64,000 nt of DNA, from positions 186,001-250,000 of the forward strand of contig JAHLKI010000017.1 in the NCBI GenBank assembly GCA_025602905.1. Direction: 5' to 3'. Position numbers and translations under genes: made by a program. The notes beneath the pieces were generated by a model. The model was not told the DNA's origin and searched no databases. It saw only the letters and a program-made list of their open reading frames with translations. Numbering within the stretch: position 1 is the stretch's first letter; each line of letters opens with the position of its first letter. Positions 43,227 to 55,042 of the stretch are shown one piece after another. Source of the stretch: Phlyctochytrium arcticum (Eukaryota > Chytridiomycota > Chytridiomycetes > Chytridiales > Chytridiaceae).

Positions 43227-44879
43227 ATGGTCGATCAAACCGCCTCCTCACCAGCAGCTGCTGCCGCCGTTCCCGACTTCCCCACGGCTCCTTCGGCCTC
43301 TTCATCAGAATCCTCTGAGCAGCGTGCCACCCGTCTTGCTGCTCTGTTAAAGGAGCCGATTGGTTCTGATGGACTCTCTGCTGAATCGCTCATGGATCCC
43401 GTCGTGTCTGGCGGCTTAACCTACAATGATTTCCTCATTCTTCCCGGCTATGTTGACTTTCCAGCCAGCATCTGTTCTCTCGAAAGCCGCATCACAAAGC
43501 GCTTTACCCTCAAAACCCCATTCTTGTCGAGTCCTATGGACACTGTCACAGAAGAACAAATGGCTATTCACATGGCTCTTAACGGTGGACTCGGTGTTAT
43601 TCATCACAATTGCTCTGTAGAAGAGCAGGCTGAAATGGTGCGCAAAGTCAAAAAGTTTGAAAATGGGTTCATCATGGACCCAAAATGCCTTGGCCCGAAC
43701 AACACAGTTGAGGATGTCCTCAAAATCAAGGCTCAGTTTGGATTCTGCGGAATTCCAATCACGGAAGATGGCAAGTTGCGGTCAAAGCTGCTGGGTATCG
43801 TCACCTCGCGCGACGTGGACTTTTTGTTGCAGGACCGATCGGATCGCCAGATGCTCGTCAAGGATATCATGACCAAGGATTTGGTCACTGCTCCCCAGGG
43901 TGTGTCTCTGAGCGAAGCCAACGCAATCTTGAAGGCCTCCAAGAAGGGAAAACTTCCCATCATCGACGACAAAGGATGCCTCAAGGCCCTTTTGGCCCGC
44001 TCCGATTTGGTTAAGGCCCGAGATTACCCATGGGCGTCAAAAGTACCCTCCTCCAAGCAGCTTCTAGTCGCCGCAGCAGTCTCGACCCACGATGAAGATC
44101 GTGTTCGTCTTCAAGCTCTCGTGGACGCCGGTCTGGACATTGTAGTTCTTGACTCATCGCAAGGCAACTCTAAATTCCAAATCGAAATGGTCAAGTACAT
44201 CAAGCGCGCACACCCCCAAATCGACGTTATCGCCGGCAATGTTGTGACTCAAGAACAGGCTCGCAATCTGATTGCCGCCGGTGCGGATGCTCTGCGGGTG
44301 GGTATGGGTTCTGGATCCATCTGCATTACTCAGGAAGTGATGGCTTGTGGACGTCCCCAGGGTACGGCCGTGTACCGAGTTGCCCAATACGCCCGCCAGT
44401 TCGGTGTCCCAGTTATTGCGGACGGTGGAATCGGAAATGTTGGACACATTGTCAAGGCTCTCGCACTTGGTGCCTCTGCCGTCATGATGGGTTCTCTGCT
44501 CGCTGGCACTGCCGAGTCGCCAGGTGAATACTACTACCACGAAGGCCAGCGATTGAAAAAGTATCGTGGTATGGGCTCCATCGATGCCATGGAAAAGGGT
44601 GACGCAGCCGGCAAACGTTACTTTTCTGAAGCCGACAAAATCAAGGTGGCCCAGGGCGTTGCGGGTGCGGTCGTTGACAAGGGATCCGTCAAAACCTTTG
44701 TCGGGTATTTGACAACCGGCGTTCAGCATTCCTTGCAGGACATTGGTGTCCGAAGCCTGGTTGGCTTGCAGAACGGAGTGGTGGAAGGAAAAGTCCGATT
44801 TGAGAAACGTACACCAAGTGCTCAATTGGAAGGGGGAGTGCACGGATTGCACTCTTTTGAGAAGCGTCTTTTCTCTTAG
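43227..44879 (+). CDS. Inosine-5'-monophosphate dehydrogenase
   Basis: Catalyses IMP to XMP, the rate-limiting step of guanine nucleotide synthesis. One exon of 550 residues, start chosen at the ATG giving MVDQTASS. An Ala/Ser/Pro leader of about 50 residues precedes the conserved [15 protein letters not shown]. Two CBS domains sit in the middle (about 150-270, [21 protein letters not shown]). The catalytic loop [10 protein letters not shown] holds Cys366. [18 protein letters not shown], the flap [11 protein letters not shown] and the active-site VDKGSV region follow. The coding region has no intron, unlike most neighbours. Confidence 0.98.
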   Translation: MVDQTASSPAAAAAVPDFPTAPSASSSESSEQRATRLAALLKEPIGSDGLSAESLMDPVVSGGLTYNDFLILPGYVDFPASICSLESRITKRFTLKTPFLSSPMDTVTEEQMAIHMALNGGLGVIHHNCSVEEQAEMVRKVKKFENGFIMDPKCLGPNNTVEDVLKIKAQFGFCGIPITEDGKLRSKLLGIVTSRDVDFLLQDRSDRQMLVKDIMTKDLVTAPQGVSLSEANAILKASKKGKLPIIDDKGCLKALLARSDLVKARDYPWASKVPSSKQLLVAAAVSTHDEDRVRLQALVDAGLDIVVLDSSQGNSKFQIEMVKYIKRAHPQIDVIAGNVVTQEQARNLIAAGADALRVGMGSGSICITQEVMACGRPQGTAVYRVAQYARQFGVPVIADGGIGNVGHIVKALALGASAVMMGSLLAGTAESPGEYYYHEGQRLKKYRGMGSIDAMEKGDAAGKRYFSEADKIKVAQGVAGAVVDKGSVKTFVGYLTTGVQHSLQDIGVRSLVGLQNGVVEGKVRFEKRTPSAQLEGGVHGLHSFEKRLFS

Positions 44880-45148
44880 CGTTGTTGTTACTAGTATGTA
44901 GGAGTTTTTTGCTAGGTTAGGGAACGGACATTTGTTGAATATTGCCATTTCTTTCTAGTCTAGTTCGTGCTTGTTTTCTAGTTTGTTTCATTTTGAGTAT
45001 TTAATCGTGGTAATTTTATTTCAAAGCTTGAAATTGTCATCCTTTCCCAGAATGCGAGCCTGATGCCCAAACTGTTCAATATGGTACACAGAAGGAGAAG
45101 TACAAACTTTGGTACAAAAGTGAGTGATGGAGTGTATAAAGCCAGGGA

Positions 45149-46874
45149 TCATGACTTGCTCTTCTTCTTGACGACCTGGACAGGAAAATCAGTCGGCCAT
45201 CCAATAACGAATCGCATGAGAAAGTACAAACCTGAATGACATCCTCATTTTCCATGACATGACTTAGACCCACACGCTGAGGATTATGTTTTGTTGATGT
45301 TCCCCATACAAGTGCATACTAATATCATTTGTCAGTATCGAACTCGCGAGCGAAAAAGCAGCACATACATTGAATTCATTGACCAACGTCTTGTGAATAT
45401 TCTGACAGACGCCTTCAACCGTCACCCCCCGCTTCATAATCAGACCTCCATCCAGATCAGGAAACTCTCCGCGTTTTTTGGTGTAGACGCGTATCAGGTC
45501 GAGGTGATGCCAGATTTGGTCAATCAGGTAGGGGAGATTGAGATCGGATTCACAGGATACCACAACCGTATTGGGTTCTCGGGCTAATTGGTCGACTTCC
45601 TCGATTGAAATCTGCAGCCAGGTTAATATCGCTGCGGATACGACATACAAATGAGGGCGACATACCTCATCAATCTTGTTGTAACAGTACAGGCAGTTGA
45701 TGTATTTGCGGTTTCCGAGGACCACGTCAATGAACTGGTCTACGGTCGCATCTTCACGCACAAGAACTTCGGCATTGTGAATCTGTCAATGATGACGCCA
45801 AAATGTGAGAAACAAAAGTCCAACTTTATTAATCTCTCAATTTGTTTACCTTGTAGTCGTGCAGGATCTAGAACACAAAAAGAAAATGTCAGCATGGCCC
45901 GGGGACAAAGTTACCGTCAAGATTTGCAAAGACGTACCTGATACACCATCCGTTCATTCAACCAAGTCAATTTGCAAGTCGAGTTGAAAGAGATACCGCC
46001 GCCCTTTTTGACTTTGAAATAAATGTTGGGGATATGCGTGTTAACTCTTATTCCAACAGCTTCCAATTCGGCTTCTAAAAGCTCACGTTGCCGCTGCGGC
46101 TTTGTCGCATCCAACATCATGAGAATCAAGTCTGCCGTTTTTGCCACAGCAATGACTATAGAGTGTACATTGGTGAGTTACAACAAAAATGATGGTTCAT
46201 GGGAGTAAAACCAAACCTTGTCGCCCACGACCCTTTCCTTGTGCAGCACCCTCAATAATTCCTGGCAAATCGAGTAACTGGATCTGTGCCCCGTTGTAGT
46301 TGATCTTTCCCGGACTGTCCGAATAAAATCCGTCAGTCCATCTTTGTCCGCCAGTATAAACAAACGAGAGGACTTTGTGAAAACTTTACATGCATGTCAA
46401 GGTCGTAAACTCGTAGTTGGCGGCTTCAGATTTCGTTTCTGTTGTCTTGGAGAGCAATGTTGACTTTCCCACGGATGGGAATCTATACGCCATCATTTTG
46501 TCAGCTTTGGAATGTCCCAGACACTGGGACAGTAACCCACCCTATCATCGCCACCCGGGCATCTCCACTTCTCACGACATCAAATCCGACACCTTTTGCT
46601 CCAGTTTTCCCCTGTGGCTCTAACAACATGGTCCGATACCGCGCTAATTTGGCCTTCAGAAGTCCCAAATGGTACTCTGTCGCCTTATTCTTTTGCGTTC
46701 GAGCAATCTACCACAGATAACTTGTGAATAAAGGGAGCCCTTGTTCCCGGCATGCCTGTGTACACATACTTCCTTCTCGATATCGGCTGTTGAAAGGACA
46801 GGGAGTTAGTGGCCCAGTCTTACTTTTCAGTGGAAGTGCCAACCCAACATACCGATTTTCTCCGTGATACCCAT
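45149..46874 (-). CDS. RBG1: DRG1/Rbg1 GTPase (Obg-HflX superfamily)
   Basis: Developmentally regulated GTP-binding protein, which binds ribosomes with its Dfrp1/Tma46 partner and supports translation. Eleven exons (46853-46874, 46770-46786, 46541-46707, 46390-46482, 46217-46314, 45938-46155, 45850-45867, 45666-45782, 45369-45611, 45232-45318, 45149-45175) join to 368 residues; human DRG1 has 367. Very small exons of 22, 17, 18 and 27 nt are fixed by phase and by family sequence. Motifs are [66 protein letters not shown] and the TGS-type C-terminus [20 protein letters not shown] ending VVKKKSKS. Confidence 0.97.
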
Positions 46875-47134
46875 GATTGCGAGACGTTGGGCCGGTTAAC
46901 AATGGGAAATAATGTTTTATGGGGATGAATCTGTCGATTTGTTGCTGCTAAAAAGCTCGCAAAAGCTGGCCGTCGCAGACTCGCAGGATCTTGCAGTGAA
47001 ATTAACCCTAGCCACAAAAACAATTCTGATGACAATGCGTTGGTTTCTTCCTTCAACTTTTTCCGTCTATCTAAAGATCTTATTTAACGACAAAACTTTC
47101 TCAAGAGTTTCCTATAGCAGTGCCTTCCTCCTTG

Positions 47135-48589
47135 ATGGCGTCTTCTTCAACTTTGCGTCCGCCAGATCTCCAAAGCTTTCCGCTGGCACTTCCCACATAT
47201 GCGTACCTCTCCCTCCTACACTTTGTGCTCCTTTCTCTCGCCTATGTCTCAACTCGCACATTTCTCCTTCTAAAGACAATCTCGGCACGATATCAAGCAA
47301 ATCGCACTCTCTGGGGGCTGCTCAAGGTCACTGAAATGTTGATTTTCGTTGGAACAGTGGTGGGGTTCTTGGTGCTGCCGAACAAAGTCCTGACGGCACA
47401 AGGTCGGATTGTACCCAATATATATGGCAAACTCTTTGCGGTGCTGGTCGCCTCAAGATTTGCTTTGGTTATCGGCGGGGTGGTCAAGGGCAGAGTGCCG
47501 AAGGGATATCGGAAGTTTAGCCGATTTCTGTTCTTTGGGGCGGACGAGACGAATACGGCGATGGAGACACATCAGATGGAAGGTAGAGTGGCTAAAGCTG
47601 CCGAGCCGAGTGGTCTGCAAGCAAAAGAGTCAAGTGGACCCGCCAACGTTACATTGCAGCAGGAAGCATCGAAAATGCTCGCACCGCCTTCAGCTCCTCC
47701 CCAAATGACATCTTGGCGCAGTCCTCTATCCCATATGATGCTGGCCTATCTCGCCGTCAACGGTGTCTACTACTACTTTTCGCTTTATCCACCCTCTCCC
47801 CAAGTAGCACCCTCCCTCGCCCATCTCCTCTTTGATCCCAAATACATGTCACTCACCAACCCAAAGGTGCTCATTGGAATCTACATGTTTGCCTTTGCGC
47901 TGTATTGCGCAATGATTCTACTCTACTGGCCTCTGGCTTGTGGACTGGCCCTTTTGACCGGTATGCCGTTGGGGAGTGTACCGGCATTGCATGATCGCCC
48001 CTGGAAGAGCGCGGGTCTTCGCGAGTTTTGGAGCTGGAGGTGGAATCTGCTTGTGAGGGAAGAACTGAGAAAGTCAGTCTATACACCAGTCATACGGGCC
48101 CTTTCGGGACAAAGATCGGAGCTAAATAGTCAGGCAACAAGCGCTACGGCATCTTCCATCAAAGCGTCATCCCGGTACTCCGAGGTAGTATCCCTCCATA
48201 AGCGATCTACTGGGATCCATGTCCGTCCATTATTACGCGTCGACAAGCCGTACCGACCCCCTGCCTCACATCACATCCTTGCCACTCTCGCCACCTTTCT
48301 CTACTCTGGACTCGGACATGAGTACATTTGCTGGTCCTTTTTCGGATCTCTGACCGGCGAACAACTCTTATTTTTTGTTCTGCAGCCCGTCGGTCTCCTC
48401 CTGGAAACATTATTCGTCAAAGAATATCGCCGGCGAATGCCTCCCCGTGGGCGGGTGGCATGGGCAGAACGATGGTTGGGGCGATTATGGACTTTTACAT
48501 GGCTGTTGTGGTGCGGCGGACTCTTTACCAATCCGTTTGTGAGGGCGGATATTTTGTACGGTTGGAGATTGGTACCAGTGTTCTTTTGA
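47135..48589 (+). CDS. Wax-synthase-like membrane-bound O-acyltransferase
   Basis: Multi-pass ER protein of the MBOAT/wax synthase family, likely moving fatty acyl groups onto alcohols or related lipids. Single exon, 484 residues, start at the ATG giving MASSSTLRPPD; an in-frame GTG lies just upstream. Hydrophobic helices lie at about 20-40, 65-80, 95-115, 205-225, 250-290, 385-440 and 455-475. Family signatures are GLREFWSWRWNLLVREELRKSVYTP (seen here as LREFWSWRWN and LRKSVYTPV) and the catalytic-His region LYSGLGHEYICW. A hydrophilic insert of about 65 residues (140-205) separates the first helices from the core. Confidence 0.85.
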   Translation: MASSSTLRPPDLQSFPLALPTYAYLSLLHFVLLSLAYVSTRTFLLLKTISARYQANRTLWGLLKVTEMLIFVGTVVGFLVLPNKVLTAQGRIVPNIYGKLFAVLVASRFALVIGGVVKGRVPKGYRKFSRFLFFGADETNTAMETHQMEGRVAKAAEPSGLQAKESSGPANVTLQQEASKMLAPPSAPPQMTSWRSPLSHMMLAYLAVNGVYYYFSLYPPSPQVAPSLAHLLFDPKYMSLTNPKVLIGIYMFAFALYCAMILLYWPLACGLALLTGMPLGSVPALHDRPWKSAGLREFWSWRWNLLVREELRKSVYTPVIRALSGQRSELNSQATSATASSIKASSRYSEVVSLHKRSTGIHVRPLLRVDKPYRPPASHHILATLATFLYSGLGHEYICWSFFGSLTGEQLLFFVLQPVGLLLETLFVKEYRRRMPPRGRVAWAERWLGRLWTFTWLLWCGGLFTNPFVRADILYGWRLVPVFF

Positions 48590-48798
48590 TCCATTCTTTT
48601 CTTTGTGGTGCCACCACCACGCCCATTCATGTATATACCCATTACTGCAGTAATTTATGCTTTCACAATTCATTCAAGCCAGTTGAATTTCAGCGGCCAA
48701 AAATGCACTGTTTCTCCTCTCTATTACACTTCGACCTCAACAGCCATACTCGTGACCATGTCCGACCAGACGATACAGATAAAACATACAAATGATAT

Positions 48799-50880
48799 CT
48801 ACATAACCAAACACTTGTCCTTCTTCTTTTTGAGGCCACCCTCGCCTTGGACGCTCTGCGGCCGCGACGATCCACGACTTGAAGAACCACCACCTTGTGA
48901 CTGTAGCCGGGCCTGTTCAAACAGATACTGCTGTTGCTCTTCCTGCATATGTATTGACATGGCCAACTGCCGGTCGAGTTCTGTGGATGTTGGAGGGTTG
49001 GAAGTTTGGGATTGGGTGCGGGGATGGAGGGAGGGGTCGACGTAGGTATTGGGAGGAAGGGCTGGGCCGACAGGTGGGTGGTAGACCTGCGGAAGTGGTG
49101 GGCTGGAATGGAATACATTAGAATTGAGGAAAGTTACTCTCGGAATGCAGGAAAAGAAACATTACCCATATGGTTGTCCCATCATTCCTTGCTGCTGCTG
49201 CCAATTCTGATTTATCGGCATACCATTTCCATCACACATGGTAGAATCTCCTTCTACATTCTCCATTCGCTCCCAGACCACCCCATCAGCATGGACAAAA
49301 CCCTGATCTGTCACAAGCGTATAGAGGGAAATGGTGCCATCCATTTGCACTCTTTTGTACAATGTGTGGAAATGGTTGTTGCGGAACAGGACGGTAAATG
49401 TGTTGGGAGGAAGGGATTCGGAGAGGGCCATGAGGCCGTGGTAGGTGAGTTGAGAAGCGGTAGAATCCAAAAATTGCCGGCAGACCAGTGAATCATGAAG
49501 AATTTGTTCGTCGGCTTCCGACAATCTGGTTGCAGGCTGGCCTTCTGTGGAGGTATCATTTGCTTGTTTCTGGACTGCGGCACTCAACTCTTCCCCTTGA
49601 ATGATTGTTTCCACGGCATGGTTGTAACTACCGCACTTTGTAACTACGACACGATACGTCTCTTCATCCTGGGGATCGACCGTCCAGCCGTGGCATAGCT
49701 TGACTGAAAAGATGTCAAAGACTAACAGACTGGGAGAGAATTCGAAAGAGAAAGGACTGTCAAATCGAACATTGACGTCCAAACCTGTTTGTAAGGTCTA
49801 GAAGCGGTTGTCAAAAGGTCAGCGCCTCTTATCAACGTGTCTGTAGCATAAATAGATACCTACCGGCAGAATTTCTAGCACGTCCGTCAAGTTTTGGTCG
49901 AAATTTGGATTTATTTGATGGCGCACCGATAGCCTTTTGGCAGAATGCGTGCCGTCGTCCAAGTCGGATCTGACATGATTCAAGTGTTTATTCACAGGCT
50001 TGGCCCCTCCCGCAAAGTCAATGTCAAGGTTTTCTGATGAGGCCCTCAAAACTGTCTTTCCCTTCTTTTCTGCCTCGGTAGGTAGGCGATTGGTGAGCCA
50101 CTCTCCCAGGAGCATGATGAGATTCTCATATGAAACTTCCTCCCATTCTTGCGATATAAAAATTTCGCCGCGGAGCAGGAGGACATTGCACAGGGCCAGA
50201 AGCGGACAAGGGCCATTTCGGTTTTGGGTAACAATTTTCAAGTCGCGGGGGTTGTGCGTAACGGGATCGTGAAACGTGATTGGCTTAAGGCGGTAAGACT
50301 TGTCGACTGAGTCTTCCGGTTTTTCTTTGCGGGTAGAAACGGATGCGTTGGTATTGCGGGATTCCGGGCGTGATGTGTTACTCTCGACGATGGTGAGTTC
50401 GTTTCCACTATGATGGTGACTGGCGTGATTGGAGAGAGGGGACATTTGTTGGTGTTGTAAACTGTCTGCCGTGGTCTCTTGAGGGATCTGGAACGCTGGC
50501 TTTGTCGATGGACCCTCCCCGGGCGACATCAACGGTTCGTCGTCGACGGCCTGATGGTCAATGATGGGATTTTGGCTCTGTGAACGAGACGGCTGTCCGC
50601 TGCCTTCCGACCCTCCTGGCATTTTTTCCCAGTCCTGAAGCGTTTCCTTTCCGTTGCCTTTGCCCTTGACATCAGGAAGAGGTTCGACGTCCTGGAGCTG
50701 CTCTTTATTTATGCTCGTCCAACTGGCGTCCACCGACGGCTGTTTATGCAGACTGGTCGTTCCACTTGTCGGCGGAGATTGGCGTTGCTCCTGTTCTTTG
50801 GCGTTGTTGTTGTCGTCGGTTGTGCCCATGAGCTCAGGGAATGCCCGGGCAAGCTCTTCACTCAATGATTCTTCTGCCAT
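48799..50880 (-). CDS. MINDY1/2-type (FAM63) Lys48-specific deubiquitinase
   Basis: Cysteine protease that trims Lys48-linked ubiquitin chains. Exons 49864-50880, 49166-49797 and 48799-49102 give 650 residues. After a disordered, Ser/Gln-rich 190-residue leader comes the catalytic TQNRNGPCPLLALCN with Cys225. The fold continues with VLLLRGEIFI, LLGEWLTNRLP and DVNVRF, KLCHGWTVDPQ, and LFRNNHFHTLYK, where the catalytic His is expected. Near the C-terminus ELDRQLAMSIHMQEE looks like a ubiquitin-interacting MIU helix. The protein ends KKKKDKCLVM, a polybasic stretch plus a CaaX box that predicts prenylation and membrane attachment. Confidence 0.93.
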
Positions 50881-51577
50881 ATTTCCTCAAACTCCGACAC
50901 TTATATCTCTCTTTCCGCTCCTGTTGTTTAAAGAACTCTATCTCCTCCTTCTCCTCCTCCTCGTCGTCTCTTTCGACTATAAACTGCCCAATTTCCTCTC
51001 CACGTTGTCGTTCTCCCCGTCTTCCTTTGCGCTTCAGCACAACAATTTCCGCCAAGATTTGCTAAAACTTCATTTTGAACGGCCGCTGTCACGCCACGCT
51101 CTCGGATGGAAATTTGACAAACTTTCATGACAATCTTCAAATGTATGAAGTGGTCCATCGCAAAGGACTTTTAAGATCAAACATGAGTGATCATTTGTAG
51201 TTGGTAAATAAGTGTCTCTTGACTCTCTTGAGCGAGCATCAAATTCATTATCTTTCGGTGTTGGTCGTCGCCAAGAGCTTGTTGCAACAACAAAATCTTT
51301 TGGCATTTGGAGAATGAAAACATTTCTGTGCTGGGGGCTCGCTTTATGTGGTTGGTAGGAAAACATTGCAAGGTTGAAATGACATGATGGAAATATCATT
51401 GAACGACTCGGAGCTGATTTGTCATGGTTCTTTTGTTCGCGCTTTTTGGACGCTCCATAAATTCAGCTCTCAGATCAATCTTGGATTTAACTTGGAAAAG
51501 ATCGTTTAAAGAGAGAGCAGGACAGGAAGCCGTAAGATTGTAGGACCAGAGCAAGGTCCGCAGGCAGAGCCCCAAAC
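50881..51577. other. Divergent promoter region
   Basis: Between the starts of the MINDY gene (minus) and NAD kinase (plus). Contains pyrimidine-rich TCCTCC tracts just upstream of MINDY. No gene seen. Confidence 0.5.
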
Positions 51578-53937
51578 ATGGCAGATTTGCAACCCCCTTC
51601 CGCATCACCGATCGCCGACGAGACTGTAACGACACCCACTCCAGCAACGACGATAACGACGACGACAACCACAACCACAACCATCCCATCAAAAGCCGCC
51701 CATGCAGTATCCTCTACTCTACCCCCTCTTTCGCTTGCCGGCCTCCGCAGCACCCCTCTTTGTCCCCTTCGTTCCGGAGTGCAAACGTCGCAAACTCAAC
51801 TCGCCGGGTTGGAAGGCTACATGACGACCGGCGAGCTATCCTCCTCTACTACACATCCCCTCATGACGCCGGCACATCGTTTAGCAGAAACCGCTGTCGG
51901 TGTTCGCGAAGCTGCCAAGAACGTTGGTGAGTCGTGCTTGAGATCATAAAATGCACGCGATTAACAACTGTACAGGAAGGGCTCTGGTCAAGCTCGAGCG
52001 ACCACAGACTGTCATGATAGTCGCCAAGGCCTTTGATGCCAAGATTATCAAATTTACGCGGCAGTTAGCATGTCATCTCATTGATACTCCAAGATCAACG
52101 TGTAATGTGGATGGACTGGCAGTGTATGTATTTACTGTCCATCTGCTTAACCAGTATTGCTGACATGTGGTGGGTCTATAGTTATATCGACGCCAAGTTT
52201 CGAACAAGTCCAGTATTTGCTTTTGATCGCCTCTTAGAACGCTATCCTCACTACGCCGGCCGATTGAAATTTTGGACCCCGGAGCTTTGCGCGACCCAAA
52301 CCGACAAGATTGATTTCGTAATTACCTTGGGAGGCGATGGCACCGTCATCTACACATCTTGGTTATTCCAACACGCTCAAGTGCCTCCAGTAGTCGCCTT
52401 TGATTTGGGATCTCTTGGTTTCTTGACCAATTTCAACGTGGCGGATATTCGAAATGTGTTGAGGAGAATCATTGGGTGTGCGGGGGATGGAGTCAGGGTC
52501 AACATGCGTATGAGGCTGAGTTGTACAGTGTGGAGAACGCAGTATAAAGGGAGGAAAGGAGGTTTGGTGGAGGGTCGAGTGGCAGGCAAGACGACAAGCT
52601 CTCTGGAGCAATCCTACGCATTTCCGGGAGAGTTGGGTATGCTAGAAGAGGCCCAGGCCGCATTAGGCCTCTCCAACAATGGATGCCCGCGCAGTGACGA
52701 GGATGAGGATATAGGGTTGGCCGACAATGACCAGTTGTGGCTTCGCCGAACAATGAGCCATGGAAGAAACATTGGCGACGCCGATGGACCCAATAGCCAA
52801 CATACATTTCCTGTGGCTGCGGTTGATGACCTGGACTACACCAATGCAGCTGCTCCCCGATTGAGCAGTCAAGGAAATGCTGAACGTTCCAACATTGGCA
52901 ATTTGCTGGACGAGTTGGCTTCCCAGTTATCCGCAAAAGCACTTCCAGAAATTCATGATGATTTATCAAGCCCTCGACGTTCCTCTTCCTTACGACATCT
53001 GCCTACCTCCGCTTATGCCGACGCAACCCCGGCTGCATCCCCTCTTCCCACTTCAACAGGATCCGTCAACGCAGCATCGCTGAATCCAGCACCAAAACCT
53101 GTTCCTACTGAAACTTTCCAAATCGTAAATGACCTGGTGGTCGACCGCGGTCCTTCCGCGTACATGTCCCAACTTGAACTGTTTGTCGATGACCGTCACC
53201 TCACTACTATTCAAGCTGACGGCCTCGTTCTTGCCACTCCTACCGGCTCCACAGCCTACTCCCTCTCGGCGGGCGGCTCGCTCGTCCATCCAGAAGTCCC
53301 CTCTGTCCTGGTCACTCCCATTTGCCCACATACCCTCTCCTTCCGCCCCATGCTCCTTCCCGACTCGGTAGAAATCCGGATCCAAGTCCCCAAAGGATCA
53401 CGGACGAGCGCATGGGCCAGTTTCGATGGACGACATCGCATCGAACTCAAAAAGGGGGATTTCGTGACAGTCAACATGTCGAGATGGCCCATGCCGACCG
53501 TATGCGAAGACAATCAGGGCAGTGACTGGTTTGAAAGTTTGCGCAGATGTTTGCATTGGAATCTTCGGTATGTTCCATCAACATCTCTCCCTGTCACACA
53601 CAAGACACACCTTACTAAACTCCCAATTATTAGCGCCCGACAAAAGCCTTTCAATGACTCTGCACCAACATCTTACGAAACTATCGGGCAGAATCTCAAC
53701 CCCACTGCACCCACCACCACCACGACTCCCCAACCCTCGCGCCCAACCTCTACTCTCCGCATCCCAACCTCGACTTTCCCAACTTTCCCTCCCAAATCCC
53801 CAGGCCCCTTCTCAGCCCTTTCTGACACAATAGCCAATATCCCCGTCGAGAAACGAAGTCCAATCAGTCATTGTGTCACGCCCGTTACTGCGACGCCGCA
53901 GGAAGGATCACTAGGATCAAATGCTGGTCCAAATTGA
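51578..53937 (+). CDS. NAD(+)/NADH kinase
   Basis: Phosphorylates NAD to NADP. Exons 51578-51926, 51976-52123, 52182-53567 and 53634-53937 give 728 residues. The N-terminal 100 residues are Thr/Pro-rich. The catalytic core has KLERPQTVMIVAKAFD, DFVITLGGDGTVIYTSWLF (D218), VVAFDLGSLGFLTNF, then a long low-complexity insert (about 290-440), then DGLVLATPTGSTAYSLSAGGS and HTLSFRPMLLPDSVEI. The C-terminal 110 residues are Pro/Thr-rich and disordered. The insert between the GGDGT and NE/D-type halves is unusually long for the family (about 150 residues). Confidence 0.96.
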
Positions 53938-54264
53938 TGACCGGCCTTCTCTTTTTTTTTGGCACAAAGTGTTTTTTCCTATAATAGTCTCACTCTTTTG
54001 TTTTACTATATATACCACCTATATTATTACTGTCTTCTTCTGCTTCCTTATTACTGGTTTTTTTTTCAAAACGAAAACTTTTGATGTTTAGATCATGTCA
54101 TCTAGCCCAAACTTTTCGACATAGTAATTTGTTTGTTTCCTGAGATCCTCCTGCTATCCCAAGTTGAAGACAAGTCGCCAGCACTATAATAAACTCCGTC
54201 TAACACTGCTTCTCTCTCGCCAGCCTGTGCTCGAAGTATCTCCCTACACACAATCCCAACCACC
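53938..54264. other. Intergenic, no gene seen
   Basis: NAD kinase 3' end and promoter of the next ORF; T-rich tracts only. Confidence 0.5.
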
Positions 54265-54870
54265 ATGCCTCGAAGATCCATGCAAGGCATAGCCCAACTC
54301 TGTTTTCTCCCCTCACCACCCCCACCAGAACCCTCCTCACCATCATCAGAAGAAACAGCATCTCCATACAGTTGGTTCCAAGGGCACCTCATCCCCAACT
54401 CTCACAAATCATCTTCCTCCATCTCGATATTGGGTGTAGAAGCAGATCAAGACTCCCATCCACCTTTACACCCCTGCTGTCCCAAAACGCCGTTTTGGGC
54501 GCTGACCTTTCGGGATTGGAACGTGGGGACGGTCGGGAAAGTGGTTGTGCAGCAGACGAGGGATGTGGAGACGGGGTGTCGGATGACGACGGAGTGGGAG
54601 GGATGTGAAGATTTGCATAAATGGAGGAGGAGGATTAAGCAAGATGGACAGGATGAGGACAACGATGAGGAAGAGGAAGATGAGGATGTAGAGGAGGAAC
54701 CTATGGACAAGACTAGGAGTAGAGGAGGACCTTCATTGTCATTTATATCTCGGGTCGTGAAAGTTGACCAGGTAATAGCGTTGCCAAGACTGACATCTCA
54801 TGCAGATATGAACAAGTACAATCCTATAGGACGCAAAACAACATATGGAGAAGTTCTTTCCCCAGCTTGA
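54265..54870 (+). CDS. Hypothetical protein with acidic tract
   Basis: 201-codon frame starting MPRRSMQGIAQLCFLPSPPP. I recognise no family. The middle part (TPFWALTFRDWNVGTVGKV) looks folded. Residues about 125-150 are almost all Asp and Glu, and the C-terminus is basic and polar. The ATG has a good CACC context and the frame is free of internal stops. It stands alone between NAD kinase and a minus-strand gene. It could be a chance frame. Confidence 0.45.
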   Translation: MPRRSMQGIAQLCFLPSPPPPEPSSPSSEETASPYSWFQGHLIPNSHKSSSSISILGVEADQDSHPPLHPCCPKTPFWALTFRDWNVGTVGKVVVQQTRDVETGCRMTTEWEGCEDLHKWRRRIKQDGQDEDNDEEEEDEDVEEEPMDKTRSRGGPSLSFISRVVKVDQVIALPRLTSHADMNKYNPIGRKTTYGEVLSPA

Positions 54871-55042
54871 GCCGACCGCGGATGCAGTCATTTGTATAGG
54901 TGAAATGTCGTTTACTCGCGTCGGCTTTACATATGTGCAAAATCAGGCTGCAACAAGTTTGACATGAAACTTAAATACACTGGAAAATTGATGTCCTGTA
55001 CAGCAAGCAATGTATTAAAAAACCATGGAAAGATTATATGAC

